Shown: piece by piece, positions 22,434 to 29,522 of the stretch | How the letters are laid out: each line of letters begins with the position of its first letter | Position numbering within the stretch: position 1 is the first letter of the stretch | Source of the DNA: RYN-111 sp046723735 | Lineage (GTDB): Bacteria > Actinomycetota > Actinomycetes > Mycobacteriales > SCTD01 | Reading direction: 5' to 3' | Length of the DNA: 35,484 bases | NCBI GenBank assembly: GCA_046723735.1 | Contig: JBKOVB010000109.1 | Span: 1-35,484, forward strand | Position numbers and translations under genes: made by a program | Notes under the pieces: model-generated | What the model was told of the DNA's origin: nothing | Seen by the model: the letters and a program-made list of their open reading frames with translations, nothing else | The model's database searches: none

Positions 22434-23192
22434 GTGCCGCTGCCGCTGACCGTCGTCGTCTGGGCGGGCGTCACGCTCGTCCTCGACCGGCACGCGTCGT
22501 TGTGGCAGCAGCGGGCGCTCGGCCTGCTGACCTGGCTGCTCCTGCTCGCGCTGCTGCGCCGGCAGGACCGCGCCACCCGGGTCCAGGTCGGGGTCGTCGT
22601 CGCCTACGCCTCGCTCGTCGAGTACGTCTTCGCCGGCTGGCTCGGCGTCTACGTCTACCGGTTGCACAACGTGCCGGCGTTCGTGCCTCCGGGGCACGGC
22701 CTGGTGTACCTCGCCGCGCTCGCCGTCGGCCGCTCCGCCTGGGCCCACCGGCAGTCCTGGCTCGTCCCGGTCACCATGACCGCCTGCGGCGCCTGGGCCG
22801 TCTGGGGCCTGACGCTGTCCCCACGGCTCGACCTGCTGGGCGCCTTCTGGTTCGGCTGCCTCCTGCTGTTCGCCCGCACGGGCACCAGCCAGCGCGTGTA
22901 CGCCGGAGCCTTCCTCGTCGTGAGCTACCTGGAGCTGCTCGGGACCGGCCTCGGGACCTGGACGTGGCAGCACCACGACCCGACCGGGCTGGTGGCGATC
23001 GGCAACCCGCCGAGCGGGATCGCCGGCGGGTACGCGTGGTTCGACGCGGCCGCCCTCGCGGTCACCCCCGCCCTGCTGCGGCGGTGGGACGCCTGGTCAG
23101 CCCGCGGCAAGGCCCTTGAGCACCACCTCGTGGAGCAGGCCGTTGCTGCACACGACGCTGCCGCCGTCCGGACGGGCCTCGCCCTCGAGTGA
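22434..23192 (+). CDS. Polytopic membrane protein of unknown function
   Basis: A 252-residue protein with about seven hydrophobic segments. Charged or polar residues sit inside conserved-looking stretches: VEYVFAGWLGVYVYR, VPPGHGLVYLAAL and WTWQHHDPTG. I do not recognise the family. The gene starts 17 bp after kstD, so it may be co-transcribed and share its KstR-like control. The last 32 codons run antisense across the end of hisN, an overlap of 96 bp (23097-23192). The hydrophilic tail after the last helix is thus of uncertain relevance. Confidence 0.72.
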   Translation: MPLPLTVVVWAGVTLVLDRHASLWQQRALGLLTWLLLLALLRRQDRATRVQVGVVVAYASLVEYVFAGWLGVYVYRLHNVPAFVPPGHGLVYLAALAVGRSAWAHRQSWLVPVTMTACGAWAVWGLTLSPRLDLLGAFWFGCLLLFARTGTSQRVYAGAFLVVSYLELLGTGLGTWTWQHHDPTGLVAIGNPPSGIAGGYAWFDAAALAVTPALLRRWDAWSARGKALEHHLVEQAVAAHDAAAVRTGLALE

Positions 23193-23858
23193 GGTGAAGC
23201 GGCCGCCCGCCTCCTCGACGATGACCTGCAAGGGGGCGAGGTCCCACAGCGACACCTCCGGCTCGAAGGACGCGTCCACCGCGCCCTCGGCCACCAGCAC
23301 GTGCGACCAGAAGTCCCCGAAAGCCCGGGTGCGCCAGCACTCCCGCGACAGCTGCAGCACCGCGTCGAGTCGGCCCCGCTCCTCCCACCCCGAGAGCGAC
23401 GAGTAGGACAGGAACGCGTCCTCGATCCCGGCCACGCGTGACACTGAGATCCGCTCGCCGTTCGCGAACGCCCCTTCGCCGCGGGCGGCCCACCATCGGC
23501 GGCCCAGTGCCGGCGCGCTCACCACGCCCACCTCCACGCGGCCGCCGACGAGCAGCGCGACGAGCGTGGCCCACACCGCGGCGCCGCGTACGAAGTTCTT
23601 CGTGCCGTCCACCGGGTCGATCACCCACTGCCGCGGACCCTCGCCGGTCACGCCGTGCTCCTCGCCGAGCACCGCGTCGGCCGGGCGCTCCTCGGCGAGC
23701 AGCGCCCGCAGCGCATCCTCGACCGCCAGGTCGGCGTCGCTGACCGGGGTGAGGTCGGGCTTGGCGGTGACGACCAGGTCCTGCGCCTGGAAGCGCTCCA
23801 GCGTGATGGCGTCGGCCGTGTCGGCGAGGCGCAGCGCGAGCGCCAGGTCGGGGTTCAC
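23097..23858 (-). CDS. hisN: Histidinol-phosphatase HisN (inositol monophosphatase family)
   Basis: A 253-residue Mg2+-dependent phosphatase. Metal-binding motifs are LGEEHG (Glu67), WVIDPVDGTKNFVRG (Asp81, Asp84) and SLWDLAPL near the C-terminus. The sequence closely follows the actinobacterial type exemplified by M. tuberculosis Rv3137, which hydrolyses histidinol phosphate in histidine synthesis, rather than true inositol monophosphatases. GTG at 23858 is placed 7 bases after a -10 hexamer, a leaderless arrangement. The 3' end overlaps the convergent membrane-protein gene. It is divergent from the ACP gene. Confidence 0.93.
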   Translation of the reverse strand: MNPDLALALRLADTADAITLERFQAQDLVVTAKPDLTPVSDADLAVEDALRALLAEERPADAVLGEEHGVTGEGPRQWVIDPVDGTKNFVRGAAVWATLVALLVGGRVEVGVVSAPALGRRWWAARGEGAFANGERISVSRVAGIEDAFLSYSSLSGWEERGRLDAVLQLSRECWRTRAFGDFWSHVLVAEGAVDASFEPEVSLWDLAPLQVIVEEAGGRFTSLEGEARPDGGSVVCSNGLLHEVVLKGLAAG

Positions 23859-23865
23859 GCACGGC

Positions 23866-23871
23866 AGCCTA
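23866..23871 (-). promoter_or_regulatory. -10 element of hisN, leaderless start
   Basis: On the minus strand TAGGCT ends 7 bases before the GTG at 23858. It lies 14 bp from the divergent -10 of the ACP gene; CCTAGG occurs once at each of the two elements. Confidence 0.5.
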
Positions 23872-23884
23872 GGCAAGGCCTTCC

Positions 23885-23890
23885 TAGGAT
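23885..23890 (+). promoter_or_regulatory. -10 element of the stand-alone ACP gene, leaderless start
   Basis: TAGGAT ends 7 bases before the GTG at 23898. No Shine-Dalgarno sequence is present. Confidence 0.5.
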
Positions 23891-23897
23891 CTGCCAC

Positions 23898-24131
23898 GTG
23901 GAGCGCGACGCGGTGCTGGAGGTCCTCGTGGCGAGGGCCGAGGACCGGCTCGGCGCGCCCGGACTGACCGAGGAGGACGTCTTCCTCGGCCGCGGCGTCG
24001 ACTCGTTGGCCGTCGTCGAGTGGGTGCTCGACCTCGAGGACGCCTTGGGCGTCGAGCTCACGGAGGCCGAGGTGCTCGCCGTACCAACCCTCGGTGCCCT
24101 GGCCGACGTCATCGTCGCCAAGCGGCCATGA
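23898..24131 (+). CDS. Stand-alone acyl carrier protein
   Basis: A 77-residue carrier protein. GRGVDSLAVVEWVLDLEDALG contains the phosphopantetheine serine (Ser36), and the helix that follows is typical. It is distinct from AcpP of the fab operon, so it likely serves another pathway (specialised lipid or secondary metabolite) or a separate acyl pool. No ketosynthase or acyl-AMP ligase lies next to it; the immediate neighbour on the same strand is a MaoC dehydratase. GTG start is supported by the upstream -10 hexamer. Confidence 0.88.
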   Translation: MERDAVLEVLVARAEDRLGAPGLTEEDVFLGRGVDSLAVVEWVLDLEDALGVELTEAEVLAVPTLGALADVIVAKRP

Positions 24132-24137
24132 CACCCT
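24132..24137 (+). promoter_or_regulatory. Possible -10 element of the MaoC gene
   Basis: CACCCT begins directly after the ACP stop codon and ends 7 bases before the ATG at 24145, which lacks a Shine-Dalgarno sequence. Confidence 0.35.
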
Positions 24138-24144
24138 GTTCGGC

Positions 24145-24624
24145 ATGACGACCAACGGCGAGAAGGCTTTCGAGATCTACAAGGCCGCCATCGGCGGCGC
24201 GCCCGAGACGGGCGAGTGGTTCACCGTGGACCAGGAGCGCATCAACGCGTTCGCCGAGGTGACCGAGGACCGGCAGTTCATCCACGTCGACCCGGAGGCC
24301 TGCGCGCAGCTGTCGCCGTGGGGCGTCCCGATCGCGCACGGCTTCCTCACCCTGTCGCTGCTCACGCACCTGTGCGCGAGCGTGGCCCAGGACCCGAAGG
24401 CCCTCGAGGGCATCGCCATGGGCGTCAACTACGGCTTCGACAAGGTCCGGTTCGTCAACCCGGTGAAGGTCGGCTCGCGCATCCGCGCCTCGCAGGTGGT
24501 CTCCGCGGTCGAGCTCAAGGACCCGAGCAACCTGCAGGTGACCCGCACGGTCACGGTCGAGATCGAGGGCGAGACCAAGCCGGCGCTGGTCGCCGAGTGG
24601 ATCACGCGGCTCGTCTACTCCTGA
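24145..24624 (+). CDS. MaoC-family (R)-enoyl hydratase/dehydratase
   Basis: A 159-residue hot-dog-fold protein. The hydratase-2 motif is present, with Asp42 and His47 in TEDRQFIHVDPE, and PIAHGFLTLSLL follows. Such enzymes interconvert trans-2-enoyl and (R)-3-hydroxyacyl thioesters. It resembles the stand-alone bacterial MaoC/NodN type. The fab operon in this window has no dehydratase, and this gene sits 13 bp behind a carrier-protein gene, so it may act on ACP-bound substrates; mycobacterial HadAB dehydratases belong to the same superfamily. Whether it is the missing FAS-II dehydratase is open. A strong bidirectional terminator follows. Confidence 0.9.
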   Translation: MTTNGEKAFEIYKAAIGGAPETGEWFTVDQERINAFAEVTEDRQFIHVDPEACAQLSPWGVPIAHGFLTLSLLTHLCASVAQDPKALEGIAMGVNYGFDKVRFVNPVKVGSRIRASQVVSAVELKDPSNLQVTRTVTVEIEGETKPALVAEWITRLVYS

Positions 24625-24645
24625 CCCGGGCACGACTGCTCAGTG

Positions 24646-24687
24646 TGTGGAAGATCCACCCGTCCAGGGCCGGGTGGATCTTCCACA
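24646..24687. terminator. Strong bidirectional hairpin terminator
   Basis: Perfect 16-bp arms (TGTGGAAGATCCACCC at 24646-24661 and its complement at 24672-24687) with a 10-base loop between convergent genes. It is the longest stem seen in the window. Confidence 0.85.
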
Positions 24688-24709
24688 AAGCCCTCCGGGC
24701 GGGCGCCTG

Positions 24710-25156
24710 TCAGAGGCTGACGGCCACGGTCGCGGCGAGCTCGGCCAGGGCCTCCCGGTCTGCGGCGGCGGGCTCGCCGACGACGGTGACGGGTGAGCCG
24801 ACGGCGCGCCACCCCAGCGCGTCGACCACGGTGGTGACCGCGCGGACCGCGCCGGTGGTGTCGTTCTGCCCGTGCACCCACAGCCCGTACGGCCGGCCCC
24901 GGGTCACGTCGAGCCCGACGTAGTACAGCTGGTCGAAGAAGTGCTTGAGCGCGCCGCTCATGTACCCGATGTTCGCCGGCGTCCCGAGCAGGTAGCCGTC
25001 TGCCTCCAGCGCCTCGATAGGCGAGCAGGTCAGCGCCGGCCGCACCACGACCTCGACCTCCTCGAGGCCCTCCTGCCGCAGCCCGGCGAGGGCGGCCTCG
25101 TGCATGGCCCGCGTGGTGGGTGAGGGGGAGTGGTGCACCACGAGGAGCCGGCTCAC
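24710..25156 (-). CDS. Flavodoxin-like NAD(P)H-dependent reductase family protein
   Basis: A 148-residue flavodoxin-fold protein. The N-terminal LLVVHHSPSPTTRAM forms the FMN phosphate-binding loop, and GTPANIGYMSGALKHFFDQ is typical of WrbA/NAD(P)H-dependent FMN reductases. It probably binds FMN and transfers electrons to quinones or similar acceptors. Substrate unknown. GTG at 25156 has GGAG upstream. A TAGGGT -10 lies at 25189-25194 on the minus strand, giving a short leader of about 25 bases. It is divergent from the MCE gene. Confidence 0.82.
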   Translation of the reverse strand: MSRLLVVHHSPSPTTRAMHEAALAGLRQEGLEEVEVVVRPALTCSPIEALEADGYLLGTPANIGYMSGALKHFFDQLYYVGLDVTRGRPYGLWVHGQNDTTGAVRAVTTVVDALGWRAVGSPVTVVGEPAAADREALAELAATVAVSL

Positions 25157-25274
25157 GAGCCGCTCCGGGGCGCCGACGTCACGGATGCACCCTAGGCGAA
25201 CCTCCCTGGTCGAGTGATGCCGGTCACAGGTAGCCTGCGCGCACCTGTCCCGTTCGACCCCCTTTGGAGCGCGT

Positions 25275-26564
25275 GTGCCACCGCCGCTGGTCAAGGGTCC
25301 TGCCCTCGTGCGGCGACGGGTGTCCGGTGTGCTGTTCCTCGTGGTCCTCGCCCTGCTGGTGCAGACGACGATCTGGATGTACCAGAAGCGCTTCACCCCC
25401 GTGGTGCACGTCGCGCTCGAGACGGACCGGATCGGCAACCAGCTGTCCCCGCACGCCGACGTCAAGCTGCGCGGCATCGTCGTGGGCGAGGTGCGCAAGG
25501 TGCGGTCCGAGGGCGACGGCGCGACCCTCGACCTGGCTCTGCAGCCCGGCAAGGTCGGCATGGTGCCGCGCGACGTGCAGGCGCAGCTGCTGCCCAAGAC
25601 GCTGTTCGGCGAGAAGGAGGTCGTGCTGATCCCGCCGGCAGGGGGTGGCACCGACCACCTGCGGGACGGCGACGTCATCAGCCAGGACCGTTCCGCGACG
25701 GCGATGGAGACGCAGACCGCCTTCAACCACACCTTGCCGCTGCTGCGCGCGCTGCAGCCCGAGAAGCTCTCGCTGGTGCTGAGCTCGCTGTCGGAGGCGC
25801 TGCGCGACCGCGGCGACCGGCTCGGCACCACGCTGACCGCGCAGGGGGCGTACCTACGCCGGCTCAACCCCGCGCTGCCGACGATGGGGGAGGACTTCCA
25901 GGGGCTCGCTGACGTCGCCGACAACCTCGCCACGGCGAGCCCTCAGCTGCTGCAGAGCATGGACAACTTCGCGTACTCCAGCCGCTCGCTCGTCGCCGAG
26001 CGGGCTGCCCTGGACGCGTTCCTGCGGCAGACCGACGACTTCGCGGGCACGGCGCGCGCCTTCGTCGCGCAGAACGAGCAGCGCCTGACCGCGCTTTCGA
26101 GGGACAGCGTCGCCCCACTGCAGCTCTACGCGAAGTACGCGGGTGGCTACCCCTGCCTGCTCAACCGGATCGCCTTCTCCGAGATCGAGGGCGAGCGCGT
26201 CTTCGGGGGCCACCAGCCCGGCCTGCACATCACCATCGAGGCGACGCAGGACCACGGCGGCTTCGTTCCCGGTGACGAGCCGCAGTACAAGGAGGTCCGC
26301 TCGGCGGGCTGCTTCGGGCTGGGCAAGAAGCCGATCATCCCGTTCCCGAACTGGGCCAACCCGCAGGACGGCTACCGCGACAGCGACCCGCCGGAGGATC
26401 CGGGCAAGGGACCCGGCGGCTGCTGCCAGACCGCCAACCAGTCGTACTGGTACGGCGCGGTCACTGCGACGCCCGGGCAGACCGTCGTACGGCGGCAGCC
26501 GATGCCCGCCGGGACGACGCCGCTCGACGCGCTGCTCCTTGCCCCCCTCGCGGGACAGAACTGA
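25275..26564 (+). CDS. Orphan MCE-family (MlaD-like) lipid-transport protein
   Basis: A 429-residue protein with one N-terminal membrane anchor (~12-35) followed by a single MCE domain (~40-120; TDRIGNQLSPHADVKLRGIV then VGEV), then a long helical region and a C-terminal domain with clustered Cys (PCLLN, AGCFG, GGCCQ) that ends in a Pro-rich tail. Mce proteins form periplasmic lipid or sterol transport complexes with YrbE permeases. Normally six mce genes and two yrbE genes are together; here only one is present, with no permease or ATPase nearby. GTG has GGAG upstream. A sterol link via kstD is possible but unproven. Confidence 0.87.
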   Translation: MPPPLVKGPALVRRRVSGVLFLVVLALLVQTTIWMYQKRFTPVVHVALETDRIGNQLSPHADVKLRGIVVGEVRKVRSEGDGATLDLALQPGKVGMVPRDVQAQLLPKTLFGEKEVVLIPPAGGGTDHLRDGDVISQDRSATAMETQTAFNHTLPLLRALQPEKLSLVLSSLSEALRDRGDRLGTTLTAQGAYLRRLNPALPTMGEDFQGLADVADNLATASPQLLQSMDNFAYSSRSLVAERAALDAFLRQTDDFAGTARAFVAQNEQRLTALSRDSVAPLQLYAKYAGGYPCLLNRIAFSEIEGERVFGGHQPGLHITIEATQDHGGFVPGDEPQYKEVRSAGCFGLGKKPIIPFPNWANPQDGYRDSDPPEDPGKGPGGCCQTANQSYWYGAVTATPGQTVVRRQPMPAGTTPLDALLLAPLAGQN

Positions 26565-26583
26565 CACGACGCCCGCAGATGTC

Positions 26584-26613
26584 TTGACACAGAGCCTTTC
26601 TGTGTCAAACAGT
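26584..26613 (+). promoter_or_regulatory. TetR operator and promoter of the TetR/di-iron operon
   Basis: A perfect inverted repeat with 10-bp arms TTGACACAGA (26584-26593) and TCTGTGTCAA (26599-26608), 5-base spacer. The left arm starts with TTGACA, a consensus -35; AACAGT (26608-26613) is a possible -10 with 18-bp spacing, 6 bases before GTG 26620. The operator thus fills the whole promoter spacer. Confidence 0.75.
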
Positions 26614-26619
26614 GTGACG

Positions 26620-27186
26620 GTGACCACAGGGCGGACCACCCGCGACGCGCTGCTCGACGCGGCGTACGACGCGGCGCTGTCCGGCGACTGGGAGCGCGTG
26701 CGGATGGCCGACGTGGCCGCCGCTGCGGGCGTGAGCCGGCAGACGCTGTACTACGAGTTCGGCTCCAAGGACGCGCTCGCCCAGGCGCTCGCGCTGCGCG
26801 AGGCCGACCGCTGGATGGCGGGCGCCGACGCCGCCATCGTGGGCCACGAGGGGTCCCCGGCCGAGGCGATCGCGGCCGGGACCACGTGGACGCTCGAGGA
26901 GGCGGCCCGCAACCCGCTGCTCATGGCTGTCCTCACAGATGACGTGGGCGGTCTGCTGCCCTTCCTCACCACGCGCGCCGAGCAGCTGCAGGGCGCGGCC
27001 CGCGTGCACCTGCAGGAGCACCTCGCCGGCAGCTTCCCTGCTCTGCCGGCCGACCGCGTCGCGCTGGTCGCCGACACCGTCACACGGCTGACGTTCAGCC
27101 ACCTGGTCCTGCCCGGGGGTCGCCCCGAGCAGGTCGCGCACGACATCGCACGCCTCGTCGACGCCGTACTCGGAGGATCTGGATGA
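26620..27186 (+). CDS. TetR-family transcriptional regulator
   Basis: A 188-residue repressor. The N-terminal DNA-binding domain (residues ~5-55) has ADVAAAAGVSRQTLYYEFGS, the TetR hallmark. The C-terminal ligand domain is generic and the ligand is unknown. GTG at 26620 is preferred because a -10-like hexamer precedes it by 6 bases and the palindrome ends before it; in-frame GTGs at 26614 and 26602 are alternatives, the latter inside the operator. The stop overlaps the ATG of the di-iron protein gene (27183-27186), so both are coupled and presumably repressed by this protein. Confidence 0.92.
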   Translation: MTTGRTTRDALLDAAYDAALSGDWERVRMADVAAAAGVSRQTLYYEFGSKDALAQALALREADRWMAGADAAIVGHEGSPAEAIAAGTTWTLEEAARNPLLMAVLTDDVGGLLPFLTTRAEQLQGAARVHLQEHLAGSFPALPADRVALVADTVTRLTFSHLVLPGGRPEQVAHDIARLVDAVLGGSG

Positions 27187-28286
27187 GCACCCACGACCTG
27201 TACGTCACGCCGGTCGAGCTGCAGACGTGGGACGTCGAGGCGCACGGCGCGGCGCGGTTCACCTGGGAGTACGACAACGGTCGGGACGAGCTGCTCCGGC
27301 TGTACCAGAAGGGCAAGGACAAGCAGTGGGACCAGGTCCACCGCATCGACTGGGACCTCGAGGTGGACCCGCACGACGCGCTGGGGGTTCCCGAGGAAGC
27401 GGTGTCGATCTACGGCACCGAGATCTGGGACAAGCACTTCGCGAACGACCAGAAGGCCAAGGACGAGCTCGCGCTGCACCTGGTGTCGTGGCAGTTCAGC
27501 CAGTTCATGCACGGTGAGCAGGGCGCGATGATCTGCTCGGCCCGCATCGTGGAGTCCGTGCCCGACCTGGACTCGAAGTTCTACGCCGCCACCCAGACCA
27601 TGGACGAGGCCCGGCACGCCGAGACCTACGCCCGCTTCCTGCAGGAGAAGGTCGGGCTGGTCTACCCGATCAACGAGCACCTCAAGGCGCTGCTCGACGA
27701 CACCCTGACCGACAGCCGCTGGGACATGCCCTACCTCGGCATGCAGGTGCTCATCGAGGGACTCGCGCTCGCGGCCTTCGGGCTGCTGCGCGACATGACC
27801 TCCAAGCCGCTGCCGAAGCAGATCCTCGCGTACGTCATGCAGGACGAGGCCCGGCACGTCGCCTTCGGCCGCATCGCGCTGCGCGACTACTACAGGCAGC
27901 TCACGTCGAAGGAGCTCGCCGAGCGCGAGGAGTTCGTCGTCGAGGGCTGCTGGCTGATGCGCAACCGGTTCCTGCAGCAGGAGGTCTGGGAGAACCTCGG
28001 CCTCGACGTCGACGCGTGCCTGGAGGCGGCCAGCGAGGCGCCGTACTTCAAGACGTTCCAGTCGCTGCTCTTCCAGCGGATCGTGCCGTGCGTCAAGGAC
28101 ATCGGGCTGTGGGGCCCGAACGTCGTGAAGGCGTACGACGAGATGGGTGTCCTGGACATGGCGGACCTCGACCTCGAGGCCCTGATGCGCCAGGACGAGG
28201 ACGTCGCTGAGCTCGTCGACGCCGAGAAGCGCGAGCTCGCGGCCCGCAGGAAGCAGGTAGACGAGGTCATCGCCCTCGCCGACTGA
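27183..28286 (+). CDS. Ferritin-like di-iron oxidoreductase (RNR-R2-like)
   Basis: A 367-residue helical protein with a complete six-residue carboxylate-bridged di-iron site: Glu112 (HGEQGA), Glu142 and His145 (MDEARHAET), Glu192 (LIEGLAL), Glu222 and His225 (QDEARHVAFG). Spacing matches the ferritin-like superfamily that includes ribonucleotide-reductase R2, R2-like oxidases, acyl-ACP desaturases and AurF-type N-oxygenases. No radical tyrosine assignment is possible by eye. The substrate is unknown; TetR control suggests induction by a small molecule, perhaps an acyl or aromatic compound. ATG has GGAGG upstream and overlaps the tetR stop. Confidence 0.85.
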   Translation: MSTHDLYVTPVELQTWDVEAHGAARFTWEYDNGRDELLRLYQKGKDKQWDQVHRIDWDLEVDPHDALGVPEEAVSIYGTEIWDKHFANDQKAKDELALHLVSWQFSQFMHGEQGAMICSARIVESVPDLDSKFYAATQTMDEARHAETYARFLQEKVGLVYPINEHLKALLDDTLTDSRWDMPYLGMQVLIEGLALAAFGLLRDMTSKPLPKQILAYVMQDEARHVAFGRIALRDYYRQLTSKELAEREEFVVEGCWLMRNRFLQQEVWENLGLDVDACLEAASEAPYFKTFQSLLFQRIVPCVKDIGLWGPNVVKAYDEMGVLDMADLDLEALMRQDEDVAELVDAEKRELAARRKQVDEVIALAD

Positions 28287-28298
28287 GAGGGCTCTCAG
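28283..28298. terminator. Short bidirectional hairpin overlapping two stop codons
   Basis: CTGAGAG (28283-28289) and CTCTCAG (28292-28298) form a perfect 7-bp stem around two bases. It includes the stop codons of both convergent genes, which are only 8 bp apart. Confidence 0.5.
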
Positions 28299-28981
28299 CC
28301 GGTCAGCTTGCTGAGGTCGACCGCGTCCTTGGGAGCCTCGACGGTGACGGTCTCGCCGTACTCGGAGAAGTCGATCGTGCCGGAGCCCTCACCGGTGCTC
28401 TTGATCTGCTCCACCAGCGGCTTGCCGGTCGTGCGCACGTAGAGCGAGCCGGGGCTGTCGGCGCTGGTGTCCTTGACCTCGATGACGGACTCGCCGTTCA
28501 CCTTGGTCTGGCTGCCCTTCTCGATGCTGCCCTCGGGCTTGAGCATGTCGTCGACGTCGAAGAAGGTCGCCAGGTCGGCGAACTGCCCGGTGGCCGGGGC
28601 CACGAGCCACCTTCCGCCCATGAGCGTCGCGAGCTGTGCCGGCACGCCGAGGTCGGTGTAGAAGGGCGTGGGCGCCTTGAAGTAGATCTGGTCGCCCTTG
28701 CGGATGAGCTCGACCTTCGAGCCCTTCACCGTCAGCGTGCCCGTGCCTTCCTTCGCCGCCGTGCGCACCTTCGCGTCGACGGTCATGTCCTCGCCGTCGA
28801 CCTTCACGCTGCCCTTGAGGTGCACGCTGCCGACGTCCTTCATGGCGGCCTTCGAGGCGTCCACGATCTGCTGTGCCGACTTGTCGGCGACGCCGTTGCT
28901 CTTCGGCTCGTCGGAGCCGCCGCACGCGGTCAGCGCCAGGCCAGCCACCAGCACCGTGGCGAGGACGCGGTGGACGCGCAT
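28295..28981 (-). CDS. LppX/LprG-like lipoprotein
   Basis: A 228-residue exported lipoprotein with lipobox LALTAC (Cys20). The mature part, beginning with Ser/Asp-rich linker and then helices and strands with VHLKGSVKVDGEDM, resembles the LolA-like fold of the actinobacterial LppX/LprG family, which carry lipids across the envelope. No conserved pocket residue can be assigned by eye. ATG has AAGGAG upstream. It ends 8 bp from the convergent di-iron gene and is preceded by the DUF1990 gene on the same strand, 48 bp upstream. Confidence 0.87.
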   Translation of the reverse strand: MRVHRVLATVLVAGLALTACGGSDEPKSNGVADKSAQQIVDASKAAMKDVGSVHLKGSVKVDGEDMTVDAKVRTAAKEGTGTLTVKGSKVELIRKGDQIYFKAPTPFYTDLGVPAQLATLMGGRWLVAPATGQFADLATFFDVDDMLKPEGSIEKGSQTKVNGESVIEVKDTSADSPGSLYVRTTGKPLVEQIKSTGEGSGTIDFSEYGETVTVEAPKDAVDLSKLTG

Positions 28982-29029
28982 GGGATCTCCTTCGTGCCGG
29001 GGCGGTCCGCCAGTGTGGCACCTGCCCGC

Positions 29030-29518
29030 TCAGCGCTCGCGCAGCGCCTCGAGGTAGCGGCGCGTGACGCGCCGTTGGACGACCCGCCCGGCAGGCCCCG
29101 CCAGCCGGGTCCACCACGTGCCGGCGCGTGAGAACGCGACGACCTCGAGGGTCACCACGTCGTCGTCGATCCGGAGCAGGAACAGCTCCTCGCCGCGCTC
29201 GGGGTGGCCGGTCAGCGTGCCGTACGCGTAGCCCTGGCGGTCCGGCTCGTCGACGACGTACACCACCTCGCAGGGCGCGCAGACTGCGAGCGGCCCCCAC
29301 CCGAGCCGGGTCACGGACCGGGCCCCGAGCCGCACCGGACCGTCGGTCGTCACGCGGAGACCCGCGCCGCGCTGCACCTGCCAGTCCATCAGTCGGGCGG
29401 TGGCCCGCTCGAACAGCGGTCGGCCGGAGCCCAGCACCGCGCTCATGCGCAGGTGGTGGTAGCCCGCGGGCAGCGGACCGCGGGTGGCGCCCACCTCCGG
29501 GTACGTCAGCTCTGGCAT
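29030..29518 (-). CDS. DUF1990-family protein
   Basis: A 162-residue cytosolic protein of the DUF1990 family (SRPBCC-like fold). Its start MPELTYPEVGATRG and the GWGPLAVCAPCEVVYV and YGTLTGHPERGEELF blocks match family members, whose function is unknown. The ATG at 29518 lies 4 bp after the RDD gene stop, so translation is coupled; no separate Shine-Dalgarno site is evident. Confidence 0.88.
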   Translation of the reverse strand: MPELTYPEVGATRGPLPAGYHHLRMSAVLGSGRPLFERATARLMDWQVQRGAGLRVTTDGPVRLGARSVTRLGWGPLAVCAPCEVVYVVDEPDRQGYAYGTLTGHPERGEELFLLRIDDDVVTLEVVAFSRAGTWWTRLAGPAGRVVQRRVTRRYLEALRER

Positions 29519-29522
29519 CGGC

